DNA of 64,000 nt, taken from assembly GCA_037074765.1 (NCBI GenBank), contig JBAMDO010000070.1, positions 62,001 to 126,000 on the forward strand. The letters run 5' to 3'. The number at the start of each line of letters is the position of its first letter. Positions within the stretch are counted from its first letter, which is position 1. This document shows positions 30,401 to 44,160 of this stretch, one piece after another. The notes under the pieces are model-generated. The model ran no database searches. It was given only the letters and a program-made list of their open reading frames with translations, and was not told the DNA's origin. Source of the DNA: Mansonella perstans (lineage: Eukaryota; Nematoda; Chromadorea; Rhabditida; Onchocercidae). The position numbers were made by a program, and so were the translations under genes.

Positions 30401-33356
30401 ATTATATTTGATTATTCAAAATGCGCAAAAAATGTAGATGAAAATAAAAAACTTACCAGTATCAGATGGTGTTACCATGATATGCAGAGGATGATGGTGC
30501 GGTATTACTGTTCCTGGAGCAGCAGCTGTCATTGATGTACCAAGAATGTAAGATAGATAAGCATTCTGAAATTAGTTCAAATTAGTTTTATTTAATTTGA
30601 GTTCATTGAATGAAGTGAGACATTTGAGGATGAAATAAAATGAAAAGCAGAATTTCTTCATAAGTTGACAAATCAATAATTTCAAATGCAGTTCTCAGCA
30701 TTGTCGCTACTCCTTGCAAAGACTTTATACAATTCATATACTATTTTCTCAAGGCCACATCAAAGAAGTTTTCTTTCCTCTAACGAAGATAATTATTACC
30801 GACCTGAATTTGTTGAACTTGTGATAAATCCTGTCCATCAGTACTTGCAGCAGTAGCCGCGGCAATAGCATTGGCAAATGTATTAGGATTCATTAATGAA
30901 TTAGCAACATGAGGTATTGTAAAGGCTGATGATCCAGCTGTGAAAAAATGTGGCCAAGTGACAGTACGTCCAAATTCTGTTAGATCAGCACACCTAGTGA
31001 TTTAAGATTATGAATATTAAAAATGGGGGCGAAAAAACTATTGAAGAAGTTGTCTTCAAAATAATATTCAAATTTTTGATTCCCATTTTTCTAATATTCA
31101 TTTAATATTATGCCTGTTTTAGTTAGCTATTTAATTAACTAACCGATTGCTATCATCATCCGTCGAATGACATCGACCGGTTCCTCCATTATCATCATCA
31201 CTTGCTGATGAACTGCTTGAAATGAAAGTAGTTTGTTGTCATTTATTAAATTTTCGAATTTTTTTTAAAAAAAAAGTGTCAAATGCACTGCCAACGTTGA
31301 TCATCGTAAAACAGTAAAAATATCCGTACTGTATATAATAGCTTATTAAAATATTTCAAACCTAACTCGACTGCTACTTGGTTCTTTGTTTTCCAGCAAT
31401 TTAGTTATACTATAAGCATTATTTTTTCCTTTGCTTTTGATATTGGTAGTACTGTTAGTAGTTTTATCCTGATTACTCGTATTTCGAAATCGTTTCGTTT
31501 CACAGCGTTCTCCTGACTGCTTATTTTCTGGACTGGATGGTGATGTTGATTTACGTTGACGATTGTGTACTGCTGCTAATACCGATGATTTCAATGATAA
31601 TGATGCTGATGATGATGATGACGATGATGATGATGATGAACCCTGAGACTATAAAAAAACTACGTATAATTTCGTTTTTATATTATGATAAATTATAATT
31701 TTATAAAAACAGTTCGCTGTAATAAATTATGAATAGTCCAAAAAAAATCTTTAATTTATAACCAATGCATTAGTCGCAACAACCGAACTTGTAACATCCG
31801 GAAAAAATGAATTCATTGAATGAAATTTAATGAAATAACCTGGAAAAAACAAACGATTACTGTAAAGAGTTAGAAATTATGGGTTGGCGTTTGCTTAGAT
31901 AAAACTATTGGAAACGCGCATTAGTATCTTAATCACTAAATGACGGGAAGAAAGTAAATTATCTCGTAATCAAATGTCGAGTTCTATGGCTTCCAAAATT
32001 TTCAAAAATTGAACCAAATTCTAGAACTGTAAATAAAAATAAAAGACCGTTTAACGATATCCTTGATGAAGTCATTTATCAATAATTGTGACAAATAAGT
32101 TTTAAATTCCTAAAAAACAGTCTTCAGCTTATTTCAATGGAAGTCACTGAAGAAATTTAAACCAAGTATTATGTAATCAACAGAGACAAAACAATTCAAT
32201 TGAAATTAGACAAAACAATTTCTGTTCAATCTTCCGAATTTCTAGTTTCTATATTAGTTTTAGTTTGTATTAAGTTATCATTGTTCGGGTAAAACTTGGA
32301 AAAATGAGCAGTAAATTTAATATAATTCATTAAAAGTTTAAAATTTGCAGTTCAAAATGTAATTCATTTTCGAAACTTTCATTAACTATGTTCGAATTTC
32401 ACCAAATGCATCTTTTTCGATATATCACAGTGTGAATAAAATACACATCACATGATTTCAATCAGCATGATTTTTCGAAATTTGCGTTAAGCTTTAAGTA
32501 TATTTGAATTAATTTAGCAAAAAAAAAAGTTGTAAAAATTTTCTAAAAGATGACTATTGATGAAGAAATTGGCTGAAAAAAGACATAAAAAGTTTGTCAT
32601 TTCGTTGACGAGAAATTCATTTTAGATTTTAATATGAATTCCACAAAAAGTATTGCTATAAAAATGAGGGAGAGACAGAGGATTGATTAATGAGAAGAAA
32701 TAAAAATAGGGAATTAAAAATTTTTAAAAAAATTAAAATAGCTGTTAATTAACATGGAACCTTGCTTAAATTTCATCATTTACCAAATAAAATATTAAAG
32801 GATCATATGATTATATTAGACAAAATTTCTAAAGTTTCACAAAAGCAAGACTTTAGGCTAATACTAGCAATGGCCTAAAATCAAGTCATCTATATTGCGA
32901 CCATTCATATATAGCAAATATGTTTTAAGACTGACTGATATTAAAATTGCTCATTTTGACGAGCAGTTAGCTAGGTTCCATTAAGCTTGATATCAGTGAA
33001 ATGTCAAGGCATAGAAAAACAAAAGCGAAAAATCATTCTTAGAGCTTATGTCTTCAGATTTATTTCATGTTATTTAAAAACTGATTAGAATTTTGTTCCG
33101 CTATTTTACAGAGAAACAACGGGAACTTTCGTAAACTCGATCTTTTCATCAGTATATTAACAGCTTTGTCGAAATTATATGAGAATAAGCAAGTGCTTAT
33201 CTCTGATATTAACAGCAATTACATTTACCACACACAAAAAAGTGAACAAGCATTGTTATCATTTGAAAAAAACCTCAAGTAAATGTAAGTCCTAATTCTT
33301 TTCTCACTTACTTCAATTCTTTCATTTGAAATTTCCTCAAAGATTTCGCTTGCCAT
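21463..33356 (-). CDS. cog-1: Nkx6-class homeodomain transcription factor, cog-1 ortholog
   Basis: Nuclear DNA-binding regulator of neuron and vulval/gonad-connection fate in C. elegans. Eight phase-consistent exons: 33356-33312, 31648-31362, 31215-31144, 30993-30804, 30565-30457, 25168-24999, 24757-24656, 21606-21463; 372 residues. Start MASEIFEEI is the first in-frame ATG of an exon with a perfect GTAAGT donor. Order: a poly-Ser tract from residue 18; an eh1-like Groucho-binding motif AYSITKLLE (about 93-101); an Nkx6-type TN motif [11 protein letters not shown] (about 138-148); homeodomain at 280-339 ([38 protein letters not shown]). FEQTKYLAG plus the TN motif single out Nkx6 among NK classes. 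Two homeodomain introns split it after HQ and after QVK. The 2-5 kb introns are typical for a developmental regulator. The acidic C-terminal tail of vertebrate Nkx6 is absent; the tail is only 33 residues. A further upstream exon or isoform cannot be excluded. Confidence 0.93.
28696..28754. promoter_or_regulatory. Cluster of ACGT (bZIP-type) cores in a cog-1 intron
   Basis: Five ACGT cores start at 28696, 28717, 28726, 28736 and 28751, including GACGTCAC (CRE-like), TCACGTAA and ATTACGTTAA, within 60 bases of an otherwise AT-rich, CpG-poor intron (30456-25169). ACGT cores bind bZIP factors (CREB/ATF, PAR classes). Enhancer activity is inferred, not shown. A plus-strand ORF (28556-28768) overlaps it but looks accidental. 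Confidence 0.35.
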
Positions 33357-36300
33357 CAGCGAATATTCTTCTAGTGAATTGCTTTCTGTTCCATATTCTC
33401 GACAAGAGGGGCGTTACTCAATGAAGTGCCAGCAAAATAAAAATAAAAAATCGAGGGTATATGGTAGGTTTCCTGTTCATTGGTATGTGTCTGTGTGTAT
33501 TTCTATATATAAAAATATTTTCATCTAAATTGCCCATTTTTTGCCCATTTTCATCTAAATTTTCATCTAATTTCAACAGAATTTTGGCTGTTCTGATACT
33601 ATACATTTCCCGAGATGTATGACTGTTATCGATTACATATGTCTTTAATGAGCAAAGAAAATTTTTTGAAAATTCAAATTAACCAATAGTCTCTCTCTCT
33701 TTCTATCTTTCTGTTTCTCTCGTTTTCCTAATAATTTTGGATCAATTTCGAAAAAAAAAAAAAAAAAACAATTTAACTCTGAACAATTGCGAATAAAAAA
33801 AGTTTAGTTTTCTGGATAGATTCGAATAAGAAATGGATAATAATAATAGGATTGGATAGGATATGTTGGCTCCACCTTCTTTTTTCTAGTATTGGCTCTT
33901 TTTCATACTTTTTTGCTAAACATAAGAAGTAGTCATAGCCTTTATTGGTTTCCTTTGGTTCCTCTTTCACCGTTGCTAACTAATTATCAATTTTATTGGT
34001 AAGCTTAAATCTTTTTACCTTTCCATTCTCATTTTTCAACTTAAAAAAGTTTATAATAAATGCAACTTTTAAATGTTCATCCATTTTTTGATAAATTTCC
34101 CATTCAAAGATAATTAAAATTTACTAAAAAAAGAAAAAATTCTCGCATAGCTTTTTTTCTAAAAAATACCACAAAATAAGCTATGAGTTTTAGCTTTTTA
34201 GGTGGAAAAAATTGCTTAATGAAATTTAAATTGACAGTTGACAATTGACACTAGTTGAAATGTTATAAAATAGAGATCTGAGTGAATAGCAGAGAGTGCA
34301 TTGGAAATGCGCATGTAAGACTATGGAAGGAAAGAAAAGAGAATGTGACAAAGTGCAAAATATGAGTGATTAAAATTTGATAGATAAATAGATTTGGATT
34401 TTTATCAGATAATAAGGAGAGAGGGAAGGAAGAGAAATAAAAATGATTATTTGAAAAGAATAAGTGGAAAAGGTTTATTATGGTAGTTGTTGTTGTTGTT
34501 GTTGAAATTGCTTAAGGAGAAGCAGGAAGAGAAAGAGGAGGAAAAGGAGGAAGGAAAGAAAGAGAGAAAAGAAGGAAGAGGAAGAGGAGAAAGAAAAATG
34601 AGGAGGAAAAGGAGGAGCAGACGAGAAAAGGAAATTGAAACGGGAAATGTATAATTTTTTTTTTTTTGAAAAAAGACATTCCAATGAATTATACATTTTG
34701 TAAATGATTCGTTTTCCTTTTCTTTTCTTTCTAAGCTAATCATTCATTTGAATTATTTTCCCATTAATTTCATTGAAATTATCTAATCATTCATTTCCTT
34801 TCCTTTTCTTCTCAACAAATTCATTCATTCCGTCCGTTGTCATTTTACATTCCGTTGCGGATTCCGCAATTCCGCAACCTTTAACTGTAATATTTTCTTT
34901 TGCTTAACATATTTATCTCCTTTGAATTTATTTCACTTCTAATTACAATATTGCTATAAGTTAAAAATTTTATTAGAATTGAAGAAACAAAAATTAATTT
35001 TATTAAAGTTTTTTATAGCAAAATTAAAAGTGACGTTTTAACCAGGATATTTAAATTAAAAGAAAACGACAATTTTTTTCTACTTAAAGAGGTTAATTTT
35101 AATTTTCCATATTATCAAATATACTTTATAAATTGGTAACTGTCACCATGTCTGTATATTTCTGTTTTTCCAGTCTCTGAAACTCTTCGGAATGTACAGA
35201 AAACTGCCAGAAATGAAATTACTAGGAATATATATTTTGATTTCCATGAACAACAACTGCTGTCATACAGAGACAAAATTTAGTGAAATTCTGATTAATT
35301 TAGTGGTTTATGCAATAACTCGTGGGGAGAAAATAGTTAAAAGAGAATAAAATCGCAGATATATTTCCAATAACTAGATTACACAATATGTTCATTTCAT
35401 TACTAATACTTATACTGACTAATACATGATATATTGAAAAATTCTGGCACTTTTTTGGGAAAAAATAAAATGCAAACATAATGTTCTTATTTAGGATAAT
35501 TTCAAGCATTTTACATGGGATAAGTACGTCTCACTGGGTGCGCCATTTTACTGCTAATTAAATAAAATTCACTGCATCAATTAATTAATAGGATATAATT
35601 GAGGTAAACACGATAGTAAATCAATATTGCTATTAGCATTTTAAAAACTGTCTTTTTATTTTTTTCATTAATGAAATTTAATAATTTGAACTGAAAAATA
35701 ATCTTTAATCAAAACGAAAAAATTACGAGAAAACTTTTGCACATGTAACTTTTGCACTTAAAAAGTAATAATAAAATCTCCACGATCAAATAATGAATTA
35801 ATCCTTTAACCAGAAAAAAGCATGAAAGAAAAATCGGATTAAGATTCAACATAATCAACCTGCAATAAGGTAAAAGGCATTATTCAAATAACTAGACTGA
35901 TGTTACATTTTCAGATTAGTTTTTTTCAATAAAAAGTAGTTTTGAAAATTGATAATTGTATTTCGCGTTGCATGCTGACTTGGATTAGTACCTATCTGTA
36001 TGTGTGTGTACGTATATGTGTGTCTGTCTGTCTATTTATATGTATATCTTTTTAAATATAATAGTTAAAATTTGATGCGACAAAATAAGCTGTGAACAAA
36101 TCAACCGTATGTGTAACCGCTGTTGACAAAATGAGCAGTTCAAATTCATTATCCTATTAACAAACTTTTATTTCATAAAAAAATTTCATTTTGATTGGGA
36201 AAATTTGATTCCATTCTCATTCCCTTCACACTTATGTATCTTATATTTTCACGGAATTTGTCAAAATGTCACAGCATGACAACAAATTACAACAGCAATA

Positions 36301-39243
36301 GCAATTAAAACTCTAATAGAATTTTCTCTCATCCTAAAATCAATTTATTTTTTGTTTTCTAATGACTTCCATTATGACTATTTTTAATCTTTCAAAAGCT
36401 TTCAAATATCGTTTATGATTTTAACTTTTCATAAGAAATTTTTTACGGAAAGTATTGTATTAAAAGGCGAATTGTTTTAAATTGTATTTTTAAAAAAAAC
36501 ATATTTCAAAGTTCACAATGATGCAAATTATCGATCTGTGAAATGCAACGCTAAAAATGCGAAGGATTTTTCGAAATCCAATCCTAACCAAAGTTTCGCG
36601 CATCTGATCGTATAGAAAATTCTCATCCGAAATAAAATTAATGGATCACTTCTTTAGTACATCACATAAATTTCATTAATTAAATAAAAATACCAAAAAC
36701 TTATTTTGAATTTTTTTTATAGTAATGACTGTAAAAATTTTTGCTACAAATAAAAAAAATTTAGAAAGAATGAAACGAAAAAAAGCGTGGATAAACTGAT
36801 AAATAATTTGAAAGATATCTATGTGAATCTTCTAATTGTATGTCATTACTTCACAGTTACACTTTGCAACAATTATCAGTTAATTGTTAAGAAGTTTAAA
36901 AATGATTAAAAAATGAAATTGTACAGTTTTGGCAAAACGTCATAAATCATCGCAATAGCACAGTGCGATAAACTTGATAGGAAATCGATTACGACAATGC
37001 AAATAATCGGAGTAATAGAATCGAATCGAGTCTTTTTCAGTCAAAAGAAAAAAGACACTGTTTACATATCATAACCTTAGTTTATCATATCAATTTTTCC
37101 TCTTTCCTCAACTACAACAATCTTCTTCCGTCTATTTCTCAGCATAAAAATGCTTCTTCTCCTTTACAATTAATACATTTGTTAATGATTGCTTCTTTTA
37201 TGCTAACATCACGAAAATTAGTAAAATTAAAAAAAAAAAAGAATCTTTGTATGAAACAATAGATGTTGAAATAAAAAAAATTTGATTGTTAATGAATTTT
37301 TGCATTTTTTTGGTAAGTGACAAAACATGTAAAATTTTGACGAAATGGAATTGATTAGTCTTTTCCAGTTTGTTTTCATAGAAATCAAAATGGTTCAGAC
37401 ACTTTAAGCCTTCTAAGACAATCTATGACTGATTTTTTTTCGGAATTTACAGCTAGAAGCTAATAGTGTACATTCAAATTGATTTTATAGCCCTAGACAA
37501 CTTAATAATTAAAAATTGAGAAGCATATTAATGAAATAGAAATAATTAATTACCATTTCAAGTGTTACTGACTTGTTCACTTCTAGCTGGCAATCATTTC
37601 TATAAGATTTTGCGGTTACTACAATTTCAATTACAATCGACTCCTTTTTAAAGCATATCATCACTAAAGTACTCAAATTTTTTAAGCGCAGTAAACACAA
37701 CAAATACACTAAGATGAATGAATGAAATTGATCGAATGAACGATACTATTGAAGAAAAATCGACTGACTAATCAGCCAATCAATCAATCTATCTATCTGT
37801 TAATCAGTTAATTATATATCAATTTATCAAATATGTTAGAAAATCAACACCTAAAAAAATACTGATTAGATATCTCAACTTACATTTTAAAAATAGGCAT
37901 GTCTAAATGAACAAGTTACTAATACAAAAAATGATAAAACGCTAATATCAACTGATCATAACATTTCATTGTCATTGTTGCTGATGGTGATGATAATGAT
38001 AATGTAAGATGATATAATGGTAATGATGATGATGAAGATGGTGATAATAATGAGGCTGATAGCGTTGTCTCTCTAAAATAATGTATCAACCGATCTGATA
38101 AAGGTGGAGCTTTCTTTTCTTCGCGGAACCAATGAAATTCAAGGTTTGTTGCGACACCCTCCTCAACCGGTGCCACCTTATTTCTGTACCATCATTCGAG
38201 AGTCTGTCTCTCTCTCTCCTACTACTTTTCATCGACAACAAGCATGGCATTGGAAGGCAAACTATTCAATAATTTTTTAAAATTTTAAAATTCTCCGATA
38301 ATCGATTTGCAAAATCATGAAATATGAAAGAAGACCTTTTTTCTGAATAATAAATTTTCAATAAGCGCAAATTGATGAATTCTAAAGTTTAAACTGCTTT
38401 TTTCTTTTAGAACAATAACAATTTATTAAATTTTTTTTTTTGAAAAATAAAGAAGGAAAAAAATCAGACGACAAAATTTGCTTGAGAGATCTGTTATCCG
38501 AGCGAAGTGGGAAGAGACATGAGGAGAGTGATTTCATCTAGAATTTCTTCACTTCACATTGTCGCTTTACCCGCATTTCAATAGTTCAACCCGTAATTTT
38601 TCGGCATCCATTGTAATAAAACTCCATATCATTTCCACAGAAATATCGGACAATTTCCCCGTTCTCCTTTCATTACAACAGAAGATAGTCTAATTTAAGT
38701 AGATTACTGAGTGATTGTAGGCTAAAAGTGATCGTACGATTCAGAGATTTCCCGATGCAAATAAGATCGATATTATTTGTTTACCAGGTTTTTCCTCAGT
38801 TTTTCTGGTAGAAATCTTTCTAGCCAATCAAAACGGCAAGGTAAACCAAAGACAAATAATAACTACTAGTTAGTATTATCAGATTTGTTATTATGTATAT
38901 TTCAATGTCATTTGATATAATAGGAAGATGAGACCAAAGGAATATGTTTCAATAAATTACATTTATCAATGAGTGAATTTACTCTAACTTTTTGGGGAAT
39001 TATTTACCCATGGTTGAACCCAATGTTAGAACAAAGTCAAATTGTTATATTTCAACGTGAATGAAAGAAAACTTTTTTATTTATAATATGAAAGAAAACG
39101 ATTAATATTCTTTTAACCGTAGTCCAACCAACATTGCTATTCAGCATTATGCTGACAGATATGGAGGGTTATGTTTTAAAATGAATTATTTGAATCTCAT
39201 CCATTTTAACAATTCAAATTAGATTAAAATTACGACATGAAGA

Positions 39244-39301
39244 TAGCATATAAAGTTGCTGCAGTAAATTTATAGCATATAAAGCCAATGCAGTAAATTT
39301 A
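39244..39301. repeat. 29-bp tandem duplication
   Basis: Two copies of a unit beginning TAGCATATAAAG and ending GCAGTAAATT, at 39244 and 39273, differing at three positions. Confidence 0.8.
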
Positions 39302-39988
39302 TTCTAACTGCAAGTCATAATTGGCAATATTATTGTTGATCGTTATAATGTTCACTTATTTCAATAGTTCATTGATACTGCATAAGGCTAGAGCGAAGAA
39401 AGTATGATAATATCGATTCTAGATATTGACTTATAGCATAATCTTCAACTTTGAAGACCTTTGAAAAAAAACGCAAATTCACTCCTCTTAAGCACTTCAA
39501 ATTATGCATCTTGGATTCATTACTAATAGCCAAGGAGAATCACTAGAAATTTCTTCAAAGACAAGGTGAGAAACACAATGACAATTTCTCTTTTATAATC
39601 TTGTTTTTTTTTTTTAATCAAAAGAAATTTTTCCTTTTTAGCGATGAAAAATACTCAAACAATAGTGTCATAAATAGTGCGAAATGAAATCATTTTAATT
39701 TCACTTTATTAATAAAATAACCATTCATTGTGCTAAAGAAATAAAAAAGGGTTGTAAGTAGCAAATAATTGAGGAGTAATAGCAAGTGCTATCCACCGAT
39801 AATTAATTAAAACTAATTGTGGATCTATCGAAGTGATTTCAGATGTTGAAAAGTTTTCAATCACATTTTATTCATTATCGTAAAGTTAAGTCGTAGAAAA
39901 TAGAATTTCAAAAATTGGATGACACTTTGGCACTGTATTGTTGTAATTTAATAAACTTGAATTTGCAAACACCCATGAAAGACTTTTG

Positions 39989-40039
39989 CACGAAACTATT
40001 ACAGTTACAACATTCACGAAACTGTTACAGTTACAATAT
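39989..40039. repeat. 26-bp tandem duplication
   Basis: Two copies of a unit CACGAAACT(A/G)TTACAGTTACAA, starting at 39989 and 40015. Confidence 0.75.
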
Positions 40040-40380
40040 CTTTTTGAAATCATTCGGTTAAAAAAAATAGAAAAATGGAAAAATTAGCTTAGTCCTGGAA
40101 CGACTGATCCAAAGTAAAATGTAACTGACTGAAGTTGTCATTTGCAATTAACAGCTTTTTTTGGGAGAAGGAGAGATGAGTATAAGAAAATGTTAAGCTT
40201 TTAAAATAAGCTAATTAATTGTGTTTGATGAGGCTTATTTGTTGTGAGCAATATAGGAGTGAGAAAGGAAGAAGAAAAAGAGAGAGAGAAAATAGGTGGA
40301 AATAAGAATGGCAATTTAAACGAATGAAAATTGCTTGAAGCTAACCGCTGTCGACAATAGAGTAATCAACAAACTCATCG

Positions 40381-40498
40381 CAATCAACCACCACCCAGTC
40401 AACCAGCCAAACCAACCAAACCAACCAACCAACCAAGCAACTAACCAACCAACTAACCAACCAATCAACCAGCCAACCAATCAACCCACTAACCAACT
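40381..40498. repeat. (CCAA)n-type simple repeat
   Basis: About 118 bases dominated by AACC/CCAA/CAACC units with point variants. Confidence 0.85.
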
Positions 40499-42539
40499 AG
40501 TATAATAAGCTCTGCAATAATTTAAAAAGGAAAAATGAATGAGTTTTTAAAATGTATGCCTATGATTAGTTCCTCGCTGATAATTAGATGGATCACCAAT
40601 GGCGATAATGAGGCTCATTTTTATTTGACTTTTCACCAATGAATGAATGAATAAATAAAACTAATTCATTGCATTGAATGGAACAGCATAAAGACTTCGC
40701 TCATTAGTGTTTTATAATATTTAATTATTGCATTTCCTTAACTTAACTAATAATTAAATCTTTAAACTCGCATTATTATTGCAATGGAGATTAATTAGAA
40801 AAAGATAATTATTGAGTTATTGAGCAAATAATTATTGAGCTATCATTAAGTTATACTAGCTATATTGATTTAATTAGCAAAAAAACATTTTCTAATCGCA
40901 TTAATTTTGCAATAAGTATAAATAAATTAGCTATATTGTGCTAAAAAAAAGAATATTTAGACAAAAAAGGAAAAAGAGCCTGAAATAGTCTTTTCCCTTA
41001 TGTGTCATAGGTGAATGTCTCAGCATTGCGAATATCTTGTACATACATTTGGGTAATCGAGTATTTTCTCTTTATTTGTCAAAAATCTGATTGGTTTATT
41101 GTTATGCAAAAATTGATATATGTGTAAATTAGGAAAGCAAATATACAAAAGATTCCTTCTTAAAATAAGGCAGGGTTCATGATGCTGCACGGGTTGTTCT
41201 GGGATACGGAAGGATACGGAAGACAAAAAAACAAAAAAAAGGAATAAATGAGGGTAAAACTACTAATCCTATTCAACTGTTTGGAATAATAATAATGGTT
41301 ATAATGATTGGGAAAAAGCCTTACCGCAACCTTCAATCCTTTTAACAATCAATGAACAATTCAAATAAAAATCATGGAAAAAAAACACGATCCTTTGGAT
41401 TTGCTGTGATGATACTTCTTACAGATAATCTCCTTAACTCCTCCTTATATGTCGTCTATTTCTGCCTTCATCCATTTTCCAATGTCGTATAACAATAACA
41501 GAGGTAAAAATAGCGAGAGAGAAAAAAGAATAAATGGAAAGATTAGCTAAGATGAAAAGAAGGATTATTATTTCCGACAAACTAGAAATAACAGTTACGT
41601 CAAAAATACGGTATGTAAATCTAGTCAGTTATCGCAGAACATTTATAGATTTTATCTTTAATTAGGCAACTTATTATTTTCATAATTCCTTTTTCTTTTA
41701 TTTTTCTACTTTTTCTCCCACATCGGAAATTATCTCAAAAAAGGTTCTTGAACTGTCAAGCACCTTTTTTCTTTTTGTACAAAAATCTTCTTAGTTTCTC
41801 ACTGTCATGCATGTGTCCACTTTATTTAAATTTTGTTAACATAATGTATTTTCGAAATCATGGAATTAAAACGATTTAATTGAAATAATAAATGAATATG
41901 TTTTGATTATTGAATTTCAAAATAAAATAATTGCTTTTATCTTTGATAACAGCACAAAACAAAACAGGTAATGTAAATTGAAATTAACAAATTTTGTGGC
42001 AATGAAATTCGGAATACAAAGCAGTCATAATATGAGGTATTGAGGGCGAATTAGGCATTTAATACATTTTTCGGGAAATATGAAAAGTACTGCAAAAGAG
42101 AGAGACAAGAGAGGCTAGAATTTTGATAGGTGCAATTAATATAAAATCGAACGATTCATAAATTAGCAGTCGATGCTACAATTACAGCATTTATTCGCTA
42201 ATCATTAAAATCAAAACTAATCAATTAATTGGAAAGTGTAAAAGTATGATTGGATTGATGAATCTTGCAATAGATAATACTTACTCCTAAACAACACCAA
42301 ATGAAACACAATTACAGATACGATAGCAACTATCGGCGACTAAATACAAGATACTCTATGGACACTTCAACATTAGCAATTATTAAGTACTAAAATTACA
42401 ACAGAATCGGCGATAGCATTCATATTCTTTTTTCTTCCAAATCATGCTGTGCTTCTTGTACTAATTCAATCAACACTTTACATTATTGTTGAATCCAACT
42501 GTGCAAAATGTTTGCTGATACACAGAATAATGAAGGGGA

Positions 42540-42573
42540 AAGAGGGAGAGAGAGGGAGAGAGAGAGAGAGAGA
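42540..42573. repeat. GA simple repeat
   Basis: AGAGGGAGAGAGAGGG-type purine tract of about 35 bases. Confidence 0.85.
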
Positions 42574-43710
42574 TTTGATCAAATCTTTGCAACTAAAAGC
42601 AATTAGAAACCCAAAAAATTGAAAGGAAAAGATGGAAATGGGTTACTTTTTTGATATGTTATATATGCCATTAATTGTTTTTTCTTTTTTGTTGTATCCA
42701 TTCCATCGTAGTAGTATCACTTATCCATTCCATTCTAAGCTTTCATTCATTCATTTATTAAGCTGCTACTGATCGCCATTATGTCATCAATATTTCGGCA
42801 CATTTTTAAGCTTTTCCATTAGAAACATTTCTTACAGGATTGTGCTCGTTAACCAATATTACTTCCCATCTTTTTCTTGGCTCCTTTCTCTTCCTCTATT
42901 ATTTTTCTTTTTTTATTGCCTACAAAAGGAAGAAAGCATTTTCGGGGTCCCCTTATGTAAATCCATTTTCATTACTTTCGCTATTTGATATCAATTAGTG
43001 ATTTAAAAAGAAAATAAAGAAAAAAAACACGATCTCTTCTCTCATTCTTCCATTTACTTTTCTTTCTTTCTGTAATGTAAATGATGAATGTTTTGAAAGA
43101 ATCATTAGGCAGCTATCAACACTAATCAGTGTTCTTTTATATTAATGAATTAATTACTTTAATAAATCCATTAGGTTGATAATGAGTTTATTAATTCACG
43201 TATCGTCTAATGATACTTAACGAGTAACTAGTTATTTGTCCAATAAAGAGAGTTTTGAATAATAGGTAAAATGCTTATAATTGAAAAAGAATAAGTTAAA
43301 ATGAAGAGATGTGAGAAATGCTTTTCTGTTTCTTTTTTTTAAAATTGCATAATGTTAATAAATCTTACTTAAAGAATTAACAATTGCTTATTGGCTTTGT
43401 TGTTGTAATTTATTGCAACCGTTAGAGCAATTGTCATTTATACGATCCATTCTAACAAGTGTTGCAGTAATTATTATTTTTCCTGCTGCCATCATTCAAA
43501 TTAGGCTACTATGACAAGAAAAATGTCCATTCAATTAACGAACAGAAACCGGTTTGATCGTATTTAATAGTAATGCAATCAAAAAAAAGAAATTCCGAAT
43601 TTCAATAGCAAGAAATGATGGCACACGCTTTGTAATATCCCTGTCAGTATACGTCCAAGGTGACAAATACCGTATCAACACTAATGTTCGGAATAAAAAC
43701 CCTTATTTGC

Positions 43711-43726
43711 ACACGTACACACATGC

Positions 43727-43779
<53 letters not shown>

Positions 43780-43968
43780 TCGATATTTACGCCTAATTTT
43801 GTTATTTCAGACCTATTTTGGCTATATTTATGCTTAATTTTGTTATTTCAGACCTATTTTGGCCCGCACACACACACACACACATACACACACACACATA
43901 CACACACATACACACACATACACACACATACACACACATACACACATACAAACATGCATACACAAATC
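43711..43968. repeat. Duplicated (CA)n microsatellite with linked 3' unit
   Basis: Two CA/ATAC-rich runs (43711-43778 and 43865-43962). A unit containing GTTATTTCAGACCTATTTTG occurs twice between them (43792-43822 and 43832-43863), and a degenerate start of the same unit follows the second run at 43966. The long His/Thr-rich open frames here are microsatellite artefacts. Confidence 0.85.
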
Positions 43969-44160
43969 AATATTCACGCTTAATTTGAATTACTCAACAA
44001 GCATAACATCTACAAAAATTTTGTCTAAGCTTAAATTTGATAACTAAAGTGTAGAAGAAGTTTGAGTTTGAAAAAATACTATAACTTATAGAAGCCAGTC
44101 TTTTGTCATTCCTTTCGATAAATGAGCCAAAATAGGTCTGAAATAACAAAAAGCATAAAG
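43826..44160. repeat. 35-bp inverted repeat
   Basis: The sequence at 43826-43863 (TTTATGCTTAA...ATTTTGGC) reappears in inverse complement at 44126-44160, with a few mismatches or indels. The two arms enclose the second CA run. This could be a foldback element or a folded, expanded microsatellite. Confidence 0.65.

Noticed and set aside
34447..34743. Two overlapping minus-strand frames rich in Phe, Ser, Leu
   Set aside because: Low-complexity GA/CT tract and GTT repeat; no splice context and no domain.
37919..38176. Minus-strand frame (GTG start) reading VAPVEEGVATNLEFHWF and a Ser-rich tail, considered as a cog-1 5' exon
   Set aside because: No ATG and no in-phase donor; the Ser run comes from a GAT/ATC repeat. 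A clean first exon with a GTAAGT donor was found at 33356-33312.
43554..44047. Several plus-strand His/Thr/Tyr-rich open frames
   Set aside because: They are translations of the CA microsatellite.
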